64,000 nt of DNA from Pleurocapsa sp. PCC 7319 (GCF_000332195.1 NZ_KB235922.1:5305322-5369321); one strand, 5' to 3'. Shown: positions 28,158-38,103, counted from the first letter of the stretch. The notes: a model not told the origin generated them from the sequence alone. A program made the numbers and translations.

Positions 28158-29516
28158 TTAAACAATAGTTCTTAAATCATTAGCCGCTTGTTTTAGCTGG
28201 ACTGTAGACGTTTTTACCTCACCCATATCAGCGGCTGTATCCATTGCACCTAGGTTAAGAGCATTAACCGCAGCTAAAATTTCTTGAATGTCAACTGCCT
28301 GTCGTTTTGCTGCTTCAGAAATTTCTGAGGTATTGGTAAACACATTGTTAATGGCATTTTTTACCCCAATAAAGGACTCTGCTGTACCCAACGCCAGCTC
28401 AATACTGGATTCTGCGGTTTTCTTTCCTTCGTCTGTTACCATCACCGCACTATTCATCGCCGCTTGTACATCTGTGACCAAATTATTGATTTTGTCGGCT
28501 GATTGACGACTTTGGTCTGCTAACTTCCGAATTTCCCCGGCAACCACCCTAAAACCTTTACCTTGTTCTCCTGCGTGAGCAGCCTCAACTGCTGCGTTCA
28601 AAGCTAGCATATTCGTCTGGTTTGCTAAGTTTCTCACTAGTTCTGATACACCAGCAATTTGCTCAGTTTGTTCACTCAGGTTGATGATTTGTTCGGCAAT
28701 TTCTCTTACCCTTTCTTTGAGACTTTCCATACCTACCCTAGTTTGTTCTACTGTTTGCGCTCCAGTTTCTGCTAGGGAGAGGGCGGTATTGGCACTTTTG
28801 GCCGATTCTTCTGCCTGAATTGCTGAACGTCTAGAAGTTTCACCCAAGGAATCCACCGTAGAAGTGGTTTGACTAACGGAACTGGCCTGTTCATTGGCTA
28901 CTGTCTCTTGAGTTTCTACTTTGGAAGCAATTTCCTCTGAAGAAGTAGCAATGGTGTTAGTAAATTGGTCTAGGGTGCTGGTGATTCGACGAGAACCCGC
29001 AATAATTCCCACAACGATGGCAATACTAAGGGTTGTCACAATAATCTCAATTACTTTTAATCGCTCGGAACCTCTGGCTTCGTAATCCTCTGCAGTGTTG
29101 ACTGCGGCATTGGTGATTTCAAATAATTTTTCGCTTTCCTGTAGCAAAGCTTGACGAGTACTTTCATTAGGGTTGTTTCTAAACTGTAGAATTATCCTTT
29201 TAATCTCTTGCCATTCATTATCTACTTCTTGCATTGCTGCAAGATAGCCAGCATCTGTAGCTTTAGGCAATCCCAGTTCTTCACTACCATTAATTAGACC
29301 CTGAATTAGATTATCTAGCCTATTGATTAACTGATCGTTAGGATTGTTCGCTAGTTCGAGCTTAATCGATCTTTGTGTCCCTCCCCGAACTACACCAGAC
29401 TGGTTAATCACTTTTGCCTCTTGTCCAGTCGCCTCAAGAAAAATTATCCCTGAGTTAGCTACTACAATAAGACCAATGCCGATCGCACCTGCGGTCAATT
29501 GAGTTCCAATTTTCAT
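28158..29516 (-). CDS. PilJ-type methyl-accepting chemotaxis protein
   Basis: An N-terminal membrane helix (about 7-27) is followed by a PilJ_N-like sensor (NQSGVVRGGTQRSIKLEL, then NELGL-like helices) and a second helix near 155-175. The signalling domain has the tip NQTNMLALNAAVEAAHAGEQ and the following RVVAGEIRKLADQSR. Most MCPs have Arg in place of His in AAHAGE and Asp in place of Gly in VVAGE. PilJ-type receptors are linked with type IV pili and phototaxis in cyanobacteria. Length 452. It follows the CheW-like gene by 48 bases. Confidence 0.93.
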   Translation of the reverse strand: MKIGTQLTAGAIGIGLIVVANSGIIFLEATGQEAKVINQSGVVRGGTQRSIKLELANNPNDQLINRLDNLIQGLINGSEELGLPKATDAGYLAAMQEVDNEWQEIKRIILQFRNNPNESTRQALLQESEKLFEITNAAVNTAEDYEARGSERLKVIEIIVTTLSIAIVVGIIAGSRRITSTLDQFTNTIATSSEEIASKVETQETVANEQASSVSQTTSTVDSLGETSRRSAIQAEESAKSANTALSLAETGAQTVEQTRVGMESLKERVREIAEQIINLSEQTEQIAGVSELVRNLANQTNMLALNAAVEAAHAGEQGKGFRVVAGEIRKLADQSRQSADKINNLVTDVQAAMNSAVMVTDEGKKTAESSIELALGTAESFIGVKNAINNVFTNTSEISEAAKRQAVDIQEILAAVNALNLGAMDTAADMGEVKTSTVQLKQAANDLRTIV

Positions 29517-29564
29517 AATGAATTACCTAATAATTTAATTTAATTAGTTAAGATCAATATTTGT

Positions 29565-30605
29565 TTAAGCTGCTAGTTCCACGGTCATCGCTCCTTGTGT
29601 CAGGAGCTTAGGTAGGTCAATCGCGTTTAATGGCCGATCTAAGTAATCTGCCATGCCTTTAAAATAAGCTGCGATATTCGTATCAGTAGCCACGGGAACT
29701 GGCTTAAGTTGATCGGGACGAAAATCAACTACATCAAAAACTTCCTCCACAGCAATTCCCACCACAATGTCATCGACCTCAATAACTACTGCTTTAGCTG
29801 GTTGGCGATGATTATCAATGCCCAAATTCAAAGGGTGACGAATATCTACTAAAGTCAAGATTTCTCCCCTGAGATTCATATTGCCGATAATATGGGGAGG
29901 ACAGCAGGGAATAGTCGTAACTCGTTCAATTTTGGTAAATTCTCGCACTATCCCTAGATCTAAACCATAGTAATTGCCATCAATGCTGACCACTGCAATC
30001 GGTATTAATTCCCCTGATTCAGAATCATCTGTCCCACCTTGAAGATTGATAGCCCGCTGGTGCAAAATTTCTTTCGTATTAGTAGAGGCGGCAGGAAAAT
30101 ATTGCTCATAAAAATTGCTTGCTGAAGATTTTGCATCTGGAGAGTCTTCCCCAACAACTAGTGACTCTAATTCATCGGGGTGGCGCACCAAATTATCCAC
30201 ATTTAGGAGTAAAATAATCTCGTCGTCGAGATTAATCACTCCCTGAACAAAGGCCTGACTGATATTTTTTTCCCTTCCGTAAGATAAATCAGCTTGTAGG
30301 TACTGTTCGTCAATATCATTTACCGTCTCAACTTGATGTACGATGACACCTACTTGTAAGCCTTGAGACTCAATTACAATTACGCTATCCGTCAGATGAC
30401 ACCGCTCAAATTTGTGTCCAAAACGCAGATCTAAGTGCATTACTGGTACAAACACAGAATGCAAATTGAGTAACCCGACAATATCTGTTGGTGCCTCGGC
30501 AACGGGACTTAATTCTGGTAAGAAAAATATTTCTTTAACTGCTTCTGCGGCGATCGCATATCGCCCATCGTGAAGACTAAAAATTACATAGGGTTTACTT
30601 GCCAT
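29565..30605 (-). CDS. Double CheW-domain coupling protein
   Basis: Two CheW folds in one chain: about residues 1-150 (YVIFSLHDGRYAIAAEAVKEI) and 195-340 (LIPIAVVSIDGNYYGLDLGIVREF). A non-conserved linker joins them. Such duplicated CheW proteins couple two receptors or arrays to a CheA. The gene is second in the operon, 23 bases after the PATAN-REC gene. A CheA-bound CheW in most bacteria is a single domain of about 160 residues; the 346-residue form is seen in some cyanobacterial pil/pix loci. Confidence 0.93.
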   Translation of the reverse strand: MASKPYVIFSLHDGRYAIAAEAVKEIFFLPELSPVAEAPTDIVGLLNLHSVFVPVMHLDLRFGHKFERCHLTDSVIVIESQGLQVGVIVHQVETVNDIDEQYLQADLSYGREKNISQAFVQGVINLDDEIILLLNVDNLVRHPDELESLVVGEDSPDAKSSASNFYEQYFPAASTNTKEILHQRAINLQGGTDDSESGELIPIAVVSIDGNYYGLDLGIVREFTKIERVTTIPCCPPHIIGNMNLRGEILTLVDIRHPLNLGIDNHRQPAKAVVIEVDDIVVGIAVEEVFDVVDFRPDQLKPVPVATDTNIAAYFKGMADYLDRPLNAIDLPKLLTQGAMTVELAA

Positions 30606-30628
30606 TGTTCATTTCTCAGTTTTAATTG

Positions 30629-31837
30629 CTATTTGCTAATGTATTGATGAACAATTTCTTTTAATTCATCTGGCTTAAAAGGCTTGGTTAGATATTTGCT
30701 AGTACCTGCAATATGCCCTTTCATTTTGTTCACCAAACCATCCCGCGCTGTGACCATAATGATGGGTAGGTCTTTAAACTTGGGAATTTTACGAATCGTT
30801 TTACAGAACTCTAAGCCATCAACATCAGGCATCGTCAAATCTAATAACAGCAACTTAACTGGCTTTTGATTAAGTATTTTTAGAGCTTCTGTGGCTTTAT
30901 CTGCTAATAAAACATTGTAATTTTCATTTAATGCTCGTTTAATCGTGGTTTGAATAATTGGACTATCATCTACAGAGAGAACTATCGGTAAGTTGTTACT
31001 ATCCTGGATTTGATTACTGCCAACTGAGATTACCGGTTTAACCGGGCTAGATGCAGTTTTTGCTTGTGATTCAATAACAGCTTGAGTCCTAAGAGGCTGA
31101 GTCTGTAGACTTACCCAGCCATTATTCAGCCAATTGAGATAGCTTTTGGCAACTGACAATGGGTCCTTACCCATTTTTTCAGCAATATCCACAATTGACC
31201 TTTTGCCATCTACTGAATTTTTAAAATGTTCTTGAACTTGGAAATTATTAATTTGTTTAAATTGTTCTAGGGTCGCAATGGGAATTGCATCCATACTGGG
31301 AATTTTTGGAGCAAGACTCTGCCATTGCTGTTGACGCTGATTTAATTTTTGTTTGATATGAAACCAATTTAAACCATGTCGCTCCGTACCGAAACTCAGA
31401 TCAAAATCACTATTGGATTGCCAGTGAGCTTCTCCTGGATGAGATAAAAATTGTTCCAAAATCAAAGTAACTTTAATAGTAATAAAAGTCTCTACTTCTT
31501 CCCAAGTAAAAATCTTCATTTTAGTCAATAGCTCGATTAACTCTCTTACCGATGTAGGTTTAGATATTCTTTCACTGGCAACAGATAAAGCAGCATTAAT
31601 GATGTTAGGTTTTAATTTATCTCCTAACATTTTGCAGAACTCCTGATTGTTAGGAATTTGATCGGTTTGATTGTCTCCATATACTAATGCACCTTGATTG
31701 AGCATCAAGATGCAAGACCTTTGATTTTGCCGAGCAGGAACCTGGGATTTTAAGCTTAAAATCCCATTAGCCTTCTCTTTAAATAAAGATTCGAGAATAG
31801 AATTAAGCTGATTTGCTTCATACTTCTGTGATGACAT
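30629..31837 (-). CDS. PATAN-domain response regulator (PixG/TaxP1-like)
   Basis: An N-terminal PATAN (DUF4388-like) region (about residues 5-240) contains NGILSLKSQVPARQNQR and LMLNQGALVYGDN. A receiver follows at about residues 275-400, with the phospho-Asp near residue 333 in LLLLDLTMPDVDG. This is the PixG/TaxP1/PatA domain order. PATAN regulators control type IV pilus motors and phototaxis. I chose ATG 31837 instead of the TTG at 31867 that extends the frame by ten residues; neither has a strong ribosome site. It begins the operon that ends with the two receivers. Confidence 0.9.
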   Translation of the reverse strand: MSSQKYEANQLNSILESLFKEKANGILSLKSQVPARQNQRSCILMLNQGALVYGDNQTDQIPNNQEFCKMLGDKLKPNIINAALSVASERISKPTSVRELIELLTKMKIFTWEEVETFITIKVTLILEQFLSHPGEAHWQSNSDFDLSFGTERHGLNWFHIKQKLNQRQQQWQSLAPKIPSMDAIPIATLEQFKQINNFQVQEHFKNSVDGKRSIVDIAEKMGKDPLSVAKSYLNWLNNGWVSLQTQPLRTQAVIESQAKTASSPVKPVISVGSNQIQDSNNLPIVLSVDDSPIIQTTIKRALNENYNVLLADKATEALKILNQKPVKLLLLDLTMPDVDGLEFCKTIRKIPKFKDLPIIMVTARDGLVNKMKGHIAGTSKYLTKPFKPDELKEIVHQYISK

Positions 31838-32209
31838 TGTTGAAATTTCTTGACTTTCGTAATTCAAAAACCCGAATAATAATTTATTGATAGAACTATA
31901 ATTCCCAAAAGAGTCTTGAAATTAACATCTCACATGCCCAAAATTTTCTGTTTTATCTAATCTGTAATTTGAACTAATTCCCAAAAAACAAGTTATATTT
32001 GCTTTTAACAAAAGTTGACATAAATACACTTTTCTGATACTCAATTCAACCAAGGTGGTATTCTAAATCAAAGGCTACTAGTGGATTAATAAAAACCTAA
32101 TTATTTGAATTATGACTATGCTGTTTTAGTATCAAATTTTACTATTTCATCGCAAATGTGACTTTGAAATTAGATGATTAAAATTACGTATTACTTATTA
32201 CTTAATAGC
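31838..32209. other. Intergenic region between the chemosensory operon and desA terminator
   Basis: This AT-rich stretch holds the promoter of the chemosensory operon, which reads leftward. I see no gene and no named motif. The first bases could belong to the leader of the PATAN gene if its TTG start were used. Confidence 0.5.
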
Positions 32210-32246
32210 AAAAAAAAGCGATTTCCTATAATTAAGGAAATCGCTT
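32210..32246 (-). terminator. Terminator of the desaturase gene
   Basis: AAGCGATTTCCT (32216-32227) and AGGAAATCGCTT (32235-32246) form a 12-bp perfect stem with a seven-base loop. On the minus strand the stem is followed by a run of T (A-run at 32210-32215). It lies 35 bases after the stop codon of desA. Confidence 0.85.
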
Positions 32247-32281
32247 ACAAAATATAATTTAATTATCGATTACTGATGATG

Positions 32282-33337
32282 CTAATCTGGAAACTCTTTG
32301 GATAAACGATATTTTTCAATACTTTGGTAATTATCCTGCTCTTCGTACAAATGACAAACTTGAGTTACTTTTTGAATTAATTCCCAGTTAAAAGTACAGT
32401 CTTCATAAAGATATTCTCCCCAATTTTCCACCAGACTTTGATGGGCTTGGCGTAAATTGTACCAGGGGATTCCAGTAGTCAGGTGATGGGGAATATGGAC
32501 ATTAATGTCATGACAGAGAAATTCCACCCACCAAGGATACTTACAATTTACAGTTCCCGATAGCTGAGCACGAGCTTCGTTCCATTCAGACTCAGGCATA
32601 AAGGGAATTTCGGGCATAGTGTGATGAAACATAGTAAAAGTACTCATCCAAAAATGGTAGACTATCCAAGGTATGAGCCAAAATTTCACAAAACCTGTAA
32701 TTCCAGTAGTAATCAATAGAACGGGAAAACCAATCGCTGCACCAATTAAGACTACCAATACAGATAAGCGTACTTGCTCTCTTTGTTTACCTTCAAAATT
32801 CTGCCAGTTAAAGTGTAGTTTAGCCCAGTGTATGATTGAACCCAGCCACCAGAACTTGCCTCGCATTCTACGATATAGCCATTTTATAGAATTGGGACAA
32901 TTATCAAATGTTTGAGTGGTAAAAGGGTCCCAGGCATTATCAACACCCAATTTATTAGTGTGCTTGTGGTGAAAGTTATGTAAAATTCGCCAAGCGTGGA
33001 AAGGATAAATAAGAGGGAGGGTCATAATGTGTCCTACTAAATCATTTACCCAAATTCGATTAGAGAACGAACGATGACCACAATCGTGAGCAATAACAAA
33101 AAAACCCTGTAAGCTTGTTCCTAAAAATACCCAAGCAAAAGGAAGTAAATACCAAGGGGAAACTGCAACTGTCCAGTAGCCGATCGCCACACATAAAACA
33201 TTGATAATTAACTTAGACCACGCCTTACGTGGATTTTTAATAAAAACTTCGGACGGTAAAGTTTTGATAATGTCTCTCAGCTTAACACTGTCATCCAACT
33301 GAGGAGCTTTTAAAGTTCGTGGCGATACTGCTGTCAT
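32282..33337 (-). CDS. desA: Acyl-lipid delta-12 fatty acid desaturase (DesA)
   Basis: DesA introduces the delta-12 double bond in fatty acids esterified to membrane lipids, with ferredoxin as donor. The three His boxes are HDCGHRSF, HNFHHKHTN and the C-terminal HDINVHIPHH, with the conserved WSM-like stretches between membrane helices. The overall sequence follows the cyanobacterial DesA pattern (DLVGHIMTLPLIYPFHAWR, MSTFTMFHHT). Length 351 is normal. In cyanobacteria desA is often cold-induced, but I see no regulatory motif here. A terminator follows. Confidence 0.93.
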   Translation of the reverse strand: MTAVSPRTLKAPQLDDSVKLRDIIKTLPSEVFIKNPRKAWSKLIINVLCVAIGYWTVAVSPWYLLPFAWVFLGTSLQGFFVIAHDCGHRSFSNRIWVNDLVGHIMTLPLIYPFHAWRILHNFHHKHTNKLGVDNAWDPFTTQTFDNCPNSIKWLYRRMRGKFWWLGSIIHWAKLHFNWQNFEGKQREQVRLSVLVVLIGAAIGFPVLLITTGITGFVKFWLIPWIVYHFWMSTFTMFHHTMPEIPFMPESEWNEARAQLSGTVNCKYPWWVEFLCHDINVHIPHHLTTGIPWYNLRQAHQSLVENWGEYLYEDCTFNWELIQKVTQVCHLYEEQDNYQSIEKYRLSKEFPD

Positions 33338-33819
33338 AAAATTAATCTGGCGATTTAAATTATATTGTTAGAGAGAGCTGATGGACGACGGTCTTGGCGA
33401 ACAATTTATTGTCGAAGATCACACTCCTTTAATGCGCATAAAAACCTACCACCTATGAAATCCATAGCTGGAAAAGTAAATATTGAATCTTCGGCAGTAA
33501 CGGCAAGTTATCCTATAACTGCTCCGAAAATATTACGAATATCTGGCTTTTATTTCACAATACTTAATATATATATCACAGTTACGTAACTTGTGAAGTT
33601 TAGATCTTGATTTAGATTTTAGATTGGAGACTATTAACCATTGCGCTAGAAGTCTTACTTAGGTTATTAGTTATTGAAGCTAATAGCTAATAGCTAATAG
33701 CTGATAGCTAGGGCGAAGCCCTTTATTTCATCTATCATTTGGGCAATCAACAAGATACGGATAGAATATAAATTCGCGCCGATATTTAAAGTTGATTTTG
33801 TAGATCATCTGGAAGCTTA
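33338..33819. other. Intergenic region with an STRR array
   Basis: This region between the divergent desA and M61 genes holds both promoters. At 33680-33707 there are three CTAATAG units and one CTGATAG (STRR), running into a short imperfect hairpin GGGCGAAGCCC at about 33711-33721. A 74-codon open frame at 33365-33589 has no credible composition or ribosome site and is not annotated. Confidence 0.6.
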
Positions 33820-35592
33820 ATGACTGAAGTCACTGCTACTCGCAAGTCACAACCAAACAGCAAAATGACAACCTTGTCTTACCAGGTTGCCATGTCTCAA
33901 CCTGCTTCTCATTTGTTTGAAGTTAAGTTACAAATAACAAATTGGCACTTTGCAACATTAGATTTAAAAATGCCAGTTTGGACTCCTGGTTCTTATTTGG
34001 TCAGAGAATATGCTAGGCACGTTCAAGATTTTCAGGCACTGAATAGCAATAAGCAGATTTTAGCTGACAGAAAAGTTAGTAAAAATCATTGGCAGGTAGC
34101 AACAGAGGAATGTTCGGAAATAATAGTTAGCTATCGTATTTTTGCCCATGAATTGACGGTACGTACTAATCATTTGGATGCTACCCATGGTTATTTTAAT
34201 GGGGCAGCCTTATTTTTCTTTATTCCAGGGTTGGAAAAAGAGCTAATAAAAATTAAAATTATCCCCCCCCAATCAGATTGGCACGTTACCACCACTTTTC
34301 CCCCGGCAGAAGCCGAAGCAAATACATTCATTGCTCGGGACTTCGATACTTTGGTAGATACTCCGGTAGAAATTGGCAGACAAAAAGTATACGATTTCCT
34401 GGTATTAGATAAGCCTCATGCACTAGCTATATGGGGGGAGGGAAACGCCAATCCTCAACAGATAATTGCCGATACTACCAAGATCATTGAAGTAGAAGCG
34501 GAACTTTTTGGTGGTTTACCCTACGAGCAATATTTATTTTTGTTGCACCTATCAGGCAGTGGTTATGGTGGTTTAGAACATAAAGACTGCTGTACTCTCA
34601 ATTATCCTCGATTTGGATTTCGTGATCGCGAGAAATATAATCGTTTTCTGCAATTAGTGGCTCACGAATTTTTTCACCTTTGGAATGTCAAGCGAATTCG
34701 ACCTCAAGCACTAGAAAATTTTGATTACGAAGCAGAGAACTACACTACTTCCCTCTGGTTTTGTGAGGGAACAACTAGCTACTACGACATTCTCATTCCC
34801 CTAAGAGCAGGGATTTATAATCGAAAAACTTATTTAGAAAATCTGAGCAAAGATATTACCAAATATCTCAATACTTTCGGACGCAAGGTGCAACCTTTAG
34901 GAGAATCCAGTTATGATGCTTGGATTAAACTCTATCGCCGTGATGCCAACAGTGATAACAATCAGATTTCTTATTACCTGAAAGGACAATTGGTTTCGTT
35001 GCTATTAGATTTACTCATTCGAGCTAAGCATAATAATATGCGATCGCTAGATGATGTGATGCAGTTAATGTGGCAACGTTTTGGGCAAGACGAAATTGGT
35101 TTTACAGAAACTCAACTTAGAGCTGTATTTGCCGAAGTTGCCGAGGAAAACTTAGATGATTTTTTCTCTCGCTACATTGAAACTACTGACGAATTACCTT
35201 TTAATGACTATCTAGACCTGTTTGGCCTACACTTAAAATCCTGTACCGAGTCAGAACTACCTTATTTGGGCATCAGGGTTCAGTCAGAAAATAACCAGGA
35301 AGTAATTAAATTTGTCGCTGCCGAATCTCCCGCAGCAAAAGGGGGCATTGACCCTAATGACGAACTTTTAGCAATTGACGGTATTCGAGTTAATGCTAAT
35401 TCTTTAAATGAACGACTCAAAGATTATCAGGCAAATGATAGGATTCAAGTTACCGTTTTTCATCAAGATGAATTAAAAACTATTCCCATTACCTTAGCTC
35501 CTCCCGAACCTAGCCGATACGAAGTGGTGATTAAAGATAATTTATCTGAGGTGCAACGGCAAAATTTAGTGGGATGGCTTGGAGATAAGTAG
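33820..35592 (+). CDS. M61-family metallopeptidase with PDZ domain
   Basis: The N-terminal M61 domain (about 15-180) is followed by the catalytic domain with the zinc-binding HEFFH at residues 282-286, in the family-typical HEFFHLWNVKR. A C-terminal PDZ domain lies at about 470-560 (LGIRVQSENNQEV and AAKGGIDPNDELLAIDG). Related proteins are glycyl aminopeptidases. No signal peptide is visible, so it is likely cytoplasmic. Length of 590 is normal. A double-stem palindrome and an STRR array follow the stop codon. Confidence 0.93.
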   Translation: MTEVTATRKSQPNSKMTTLSYQVAMSQPASHLFEVKLQITNWHFATLDLKMPVWTPGSYLVREYARHVQDFQALNSNKQILADRKVSKNHWQVATEECSEIIVSYRIFAHELTVRTNHLDATHGYFNGAALFFFIPGLEKELIKIKIIPPQSDWHVTTTFPPAEAEANTFIARDFDTLVDTPVEIGRQKVYDFLVLDKPHALAIWGEGNANPQQIIADTTKIIEVEAELFGGLPYEQYLFLLHLSGSGYGGLEHKDCCTLNYPRFGFRDREKYNRFLQLVAHEFFHLWNVKRIRPQALENFDYEAENYTTSLWFCEGTTSYYDILIPLRAGIYNRKTYLENLSKDITKYLNTFGRKVQPLGESSYDAWIKLYRRDANSDNNQISYYLKGQLVSLLLDLLIRAKHNNMRSLDDVMQLMWQRFGQDEIGFTETQLRAVFAEVAEENLDDFFSRYIETTDELPFNDYLDLFGLHLKSCTESELPYLGIRVQSENNQEVIKFVAAESPAAKGGIDPNDELLAIDGIRVNANSLNERLKDYQANDRIQVTVFHQDELKTIPITLAPPEPSRYEVVIKDNLSEVQRQNLVGWLGDK

Positions 35593-35610
35593 TCAGTAAT
35601 CAGTACCCTC

Positions 35611-35651
35611 GACACTTTCTTTAAGCGGGGTTCTCCCGCCAACGAAGTGTC
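35611..35651. repeat. Double-stem palindromic repeat, copy A
   Basis: An outer stem GACACTT (35611-35617) and AAGTGTC (35645-35651) encloses an inner stem GCGGG (35625-35629) and CCCGC (35635-35639). The inner part resembles that of the palindrome at 48159-48200, while the outer arms have a different sequence. It lies in the gap between the M61 gene and ilvE, next to an STRR array. Confidence 0.65.
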
Positions 35652-35658
35652 TCGCAAT

Positions 35659-35683
35659 CAGTAATCAGTAATCAGTAATCAGT
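35659..35683. repeat. STRR: CAGTAAT units touching the ilvE start
   Basis: Three CAGTAAT units and a partial fourth run up to four bases before the ilvE start codon and replace a visible Shine-Dalgarno site. A further copy of the motif occurs at about 35592-35605, on the other side of the palindrome. Confidence 0.75.
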
Positions 35684-35687
35684 GGCT

Positions 35688-36599
35688 ATGCACAATTTTT
35701 TAGAAATCGCCTATTTTAAAAATCAGTTTGTCCCTTTTGAGCAAGCAAATATTTCCATTGCTACCCATGCCCTTCACTACGGGACAGGTGCTTTTGGCGG
35801 AATGAGAGGGATTCCTAACCCCGAAAATCCAAATCAAATATTGTTATTCAGACTCGATCGCCATTGTCAGAGATTGAGCGATAGTGCCAAGCTGCTAAAT
35901 TACGATCTACCTGCCGATAAAATTCAGCAGGTGATTCTTGATTTTGTCCAGAAAAATAAGCCCAATAAATCTTTTTATATCCGACCCTTTGTCTACACTT
36001 CCGATTTGGGTATTGCTCCCCGACTACACAAAATTGCCAAAGACTTTTTTATCTACGGCTTAGAATTGGGGGATTATCTACCCCCGGAAGGAATTAGCTG
36101 TCGTATTAGTTCCTGGTATCGTCAGGAAGACCGTAGCTTGCCCTTACGGGGCAAAATTAGTGGGGCATATATTACTTCTTCTTTAGCTAAGACTGAAGCC
36201 GTAGAATCGGGATTTGATGAAGCAATTTTAATGAACTCTCAGGGGAAAGTCTGTGAAGCTTCGGGCATGAATATTTTTATAGTCAGAAATGGGAAATTAA
36301 TTACTCCTGGATTCAATCAAGATATTTTAGAGGGAATCACTAGAGATAGTGTTTTAACTATTGCCAGAGATATGGACATTGCCACTGAAGAAAGAGCGAT
36401 CGATAAAACTGAATTGTTAATTGCCGACGAAGTGTTTTTAAGTGGTACAGCAGCTAAAGTGACTCCTGTCAAACAAATCGAGAGTTACCATTTATCGACC
36501 AATAGACCAATCACTGAAACAATCAAACAAAAGCTCACAGCGATTACCGAAAATAAAGAGCCAAAGTATCAAGATTGGGTTTATACAGTAGATTGTTAG
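35688..36599 (+). CDS. ilvE: Branched-chain amino acid aminotransferase
   Basis: This PLP class IV aminotransferase catalyses the last step of Val, Leu and Ile synthesis, in the cytoplasm. Recognisable segments are THALHYGTGAFGGMRGI (about 27-43), LRGKISGAYITSSLAKTEA, which carries the PLP-binding Lys, and the loop GFDEAILMNSQGKVCEASGMN. The length of 303 agrees with the family. I chose ATG 35688 (MHNFLEIAYF), which matches cyanobacterial homologues; an in-frame GTG two codons earlier lies in the STRR. No Shine-Dalgarno site is visible. Confidence 0.92.
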   Translation: MHNFLEIAYFKNQFVPFEQANISIATHALHYGTGAFGGMRGIPNPENPNQILLFRLDRHCQRLSDSAKLLNYDLPADKIQQVILDFVQKNKPNKSFYIRPFVYTSDLGIAPRLHKIAKDFFIYGLELGDYLPPEGISCRISSWYRQEDRSLPLRGKISGAYITSSLAKTEAVESGFDEAILMNSQGKVCEASGMNIFIVRNGKLITPGFNQDILEGITRDSVLTIARDMDIATEERAIDKTELLIADEVFLSGTAAKVTPVKQIESYHLSTNRPITETIKQKLTAITENKEPKYQDWVYTVDC

Positions 36600-36644
36600 T
36601 GATAATGAAATGATAGAGAAGTAGTATAGATCGCATTCTCACCT

Positions 36645-37958
36645 ATGGTTATTGTTACTGCCAAACAACCTCAGTTAGGTCACGCTCGCGCTATGCGCCA
36701 GAATATGATTGAATATCTTGAGGCATTGGCTCAGCAGGGAGATTGTCTCAAAATTCCGTTGTTTATGGCTCGGGGATATTACCTCAATCACCCAGATGAC
36801 ATTCGCCAGATATTGGTAGTAAAAGCTGATTGTTTCCATAAACCCTTCCCAGTCAAGTACGCTGCCAAGGGACTGTTCGGTGAAAATATCTTTACTACCG
36901 ATGGAAAATTATGGGAAGTACTGCGTCAAACTTTGCAGCCAGCCTTTCAATCTCAACAGATTAAAAACCATAGCCAGATTATGATCCAAGCTAGTAGGGA
37001 AATGGTAGATCGGTGGGAACCAGGACAAACCATTGAAATTTGCCAAGCGATGATGGATCTGACTATGGGCATTACTACCCAAGCATTTTTCGGAGTAGAC
37101 TTGCGCGGTAAAGCAGAAGGAAAAGTTTTGGTCAGATTTACTGAGCTATTCAACGAGAGAATTTCTGGAATACCTGTACCTGCTTGGTTGCCCTTACCTG
37201 TAACACTTGAATTAAAACGTTACCTGAACCAAGGATATAAATTCTTTAACTCTCTAATCGCCGAACGTCGAGCAGCAAAAGGTACTTATACTGACATCCT
37301 CGCAATGATTCTGAACGCACAAGCTGCTGATGAAACTGGACTGATTACTGACCAACAGGTACGCAACGAGGTGAGTAACCTATTTGCTGCTGGTTATGAA
37401 GTAACTGGTAATTCCTTAGCTTTTACTCTCTATTTAATTCATAAACATCCATCGGTAGAAGCCCGCTTAAGAGCAGAAATCGAGCAAGTAATTGGCAACC
37501 GACCAATTACTCTCGATGATCTCGCCCAGATGCCTTATCTAGAATGTGTATTAAAAGAATCTATGCGGTTACTTCCCGTTAATACTGTTTTTGCCAGGCA
37601 AAGTACAACTAATGTTGCCTGGGCAGACCGTTCAATTCCCAAAAATTCCTTTATTTTGATATCTCCCTGGACACTGCATCGCCGTGCCGACATTTTTGCC
37701 GACCCTCTTGCTTTTAATCCTGATCGCTTTGAAGTCAAAGTCCGTAGCCAAATTCCCAAATTTGCTTACTTGCCATTTGGTGGAGGACCCCGCATTTGCC
37801 TGGGTCAAGCCTTTGCGATGACTCAAATGCGGATCAATTTGGCAACCATTCTGCAACAATATCGTTTGACTACTGCGCCAGATTATCAGCTAGTACCTTA
37901 TTTTAGTTTTAATACTCGCCCTAAACATGGCTTACCGATGCAGCTAGAAAAAGTCTAA
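36645..37958 (+). CDS. Cytochrome P450 (CYP110-like)
   Basis: This is a soluble P450 of 437 residues. The heme-binding loop FGGGPRICLGQA places the Cys ligand at residue 385. The K-helix ExxR is KESMRL (about 304-309), and the I-helix centre is AAGYEVTGNS, with the acid-alcohol pair Glu-Val-Thr. The pattern is that of cyanobacterial CYP110-type fatty-acid or alkane hydroxylases, but the substrate is not determined. It starts 45 bases after ilvE and could be co-transcribed. A MITE-like sequence begins at its stop codon. Confidence 0.9.
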   Translation: MVIVTAKQPQLGHARAMRQNMIEYLEALAQQGDCLKIPLFMARGYYLNHPDDIRQILVVKADCFHKPFPVKYAAKGLFGENIFTTDGKLWEVLRQTLQPAFQSQQIKNHSQIMIQASREMVDRWEPGQTIEICQAMMDLTMGITTQAFFGVDLRGKAEGKVLVRFTELFNERISGIPVPAWLPLPVTLELKRYLNQGYKFFNSLIAERRAAKGTYTDILAMILNAQAADETGLITDQQVRNEVSNLFAAGYEVTGNSLAFTLYLIHKHPSVEARLRAEIEQVIGNRPITLDDLAQMPYLECVLKESMRLLPVNTVFARQSTTNVAWADRSIPKNSFILISPWTLHRRADIFADPLAFNPDRFEVKVRSQIPKFAYLPFGGGPRICLGQAFAMTQMRINLATILQQYRLTTAPDYQLVPYFSFNTRPKHGLPMQLEKV

Positions 37959-38103
37959 TACCATTTCTCGTAAATATCCAAAGACTTCGGTAATAGGAGG
38001 GGTTAGGGGATAGGGTTTAGGGTGTAGGGGAAATAAGAGTTTCATGTTTTTATTACTCACAATTAATTCTTCGCTCTCTCTTGTTACTTTTGAAAATTGG
38101 TAT
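37958..38103. mobile_element. MITE-like element with a G-rich core
   Basis: The ends are imperfect inverted repeats: ATACCATTT (37958-37966) on the left and AAATTGGTAT (ending 38103) on the right, with partial pairing further in. The core holds a G-rich stretch (GGGGTTAGGGGATAGGG, about 38000). The left end overlaps the P450 stop codon by one base. No coding capacity. Assignment to a mobile element is moderate. Confidence 0.45.

Noticed and set aside
33365-33589. A 74-codon plus-strand frame between desA and the M61 gene
   Set aside because: No ribosome site, no family features and no codon pattern; it lies in the shared promoter region.
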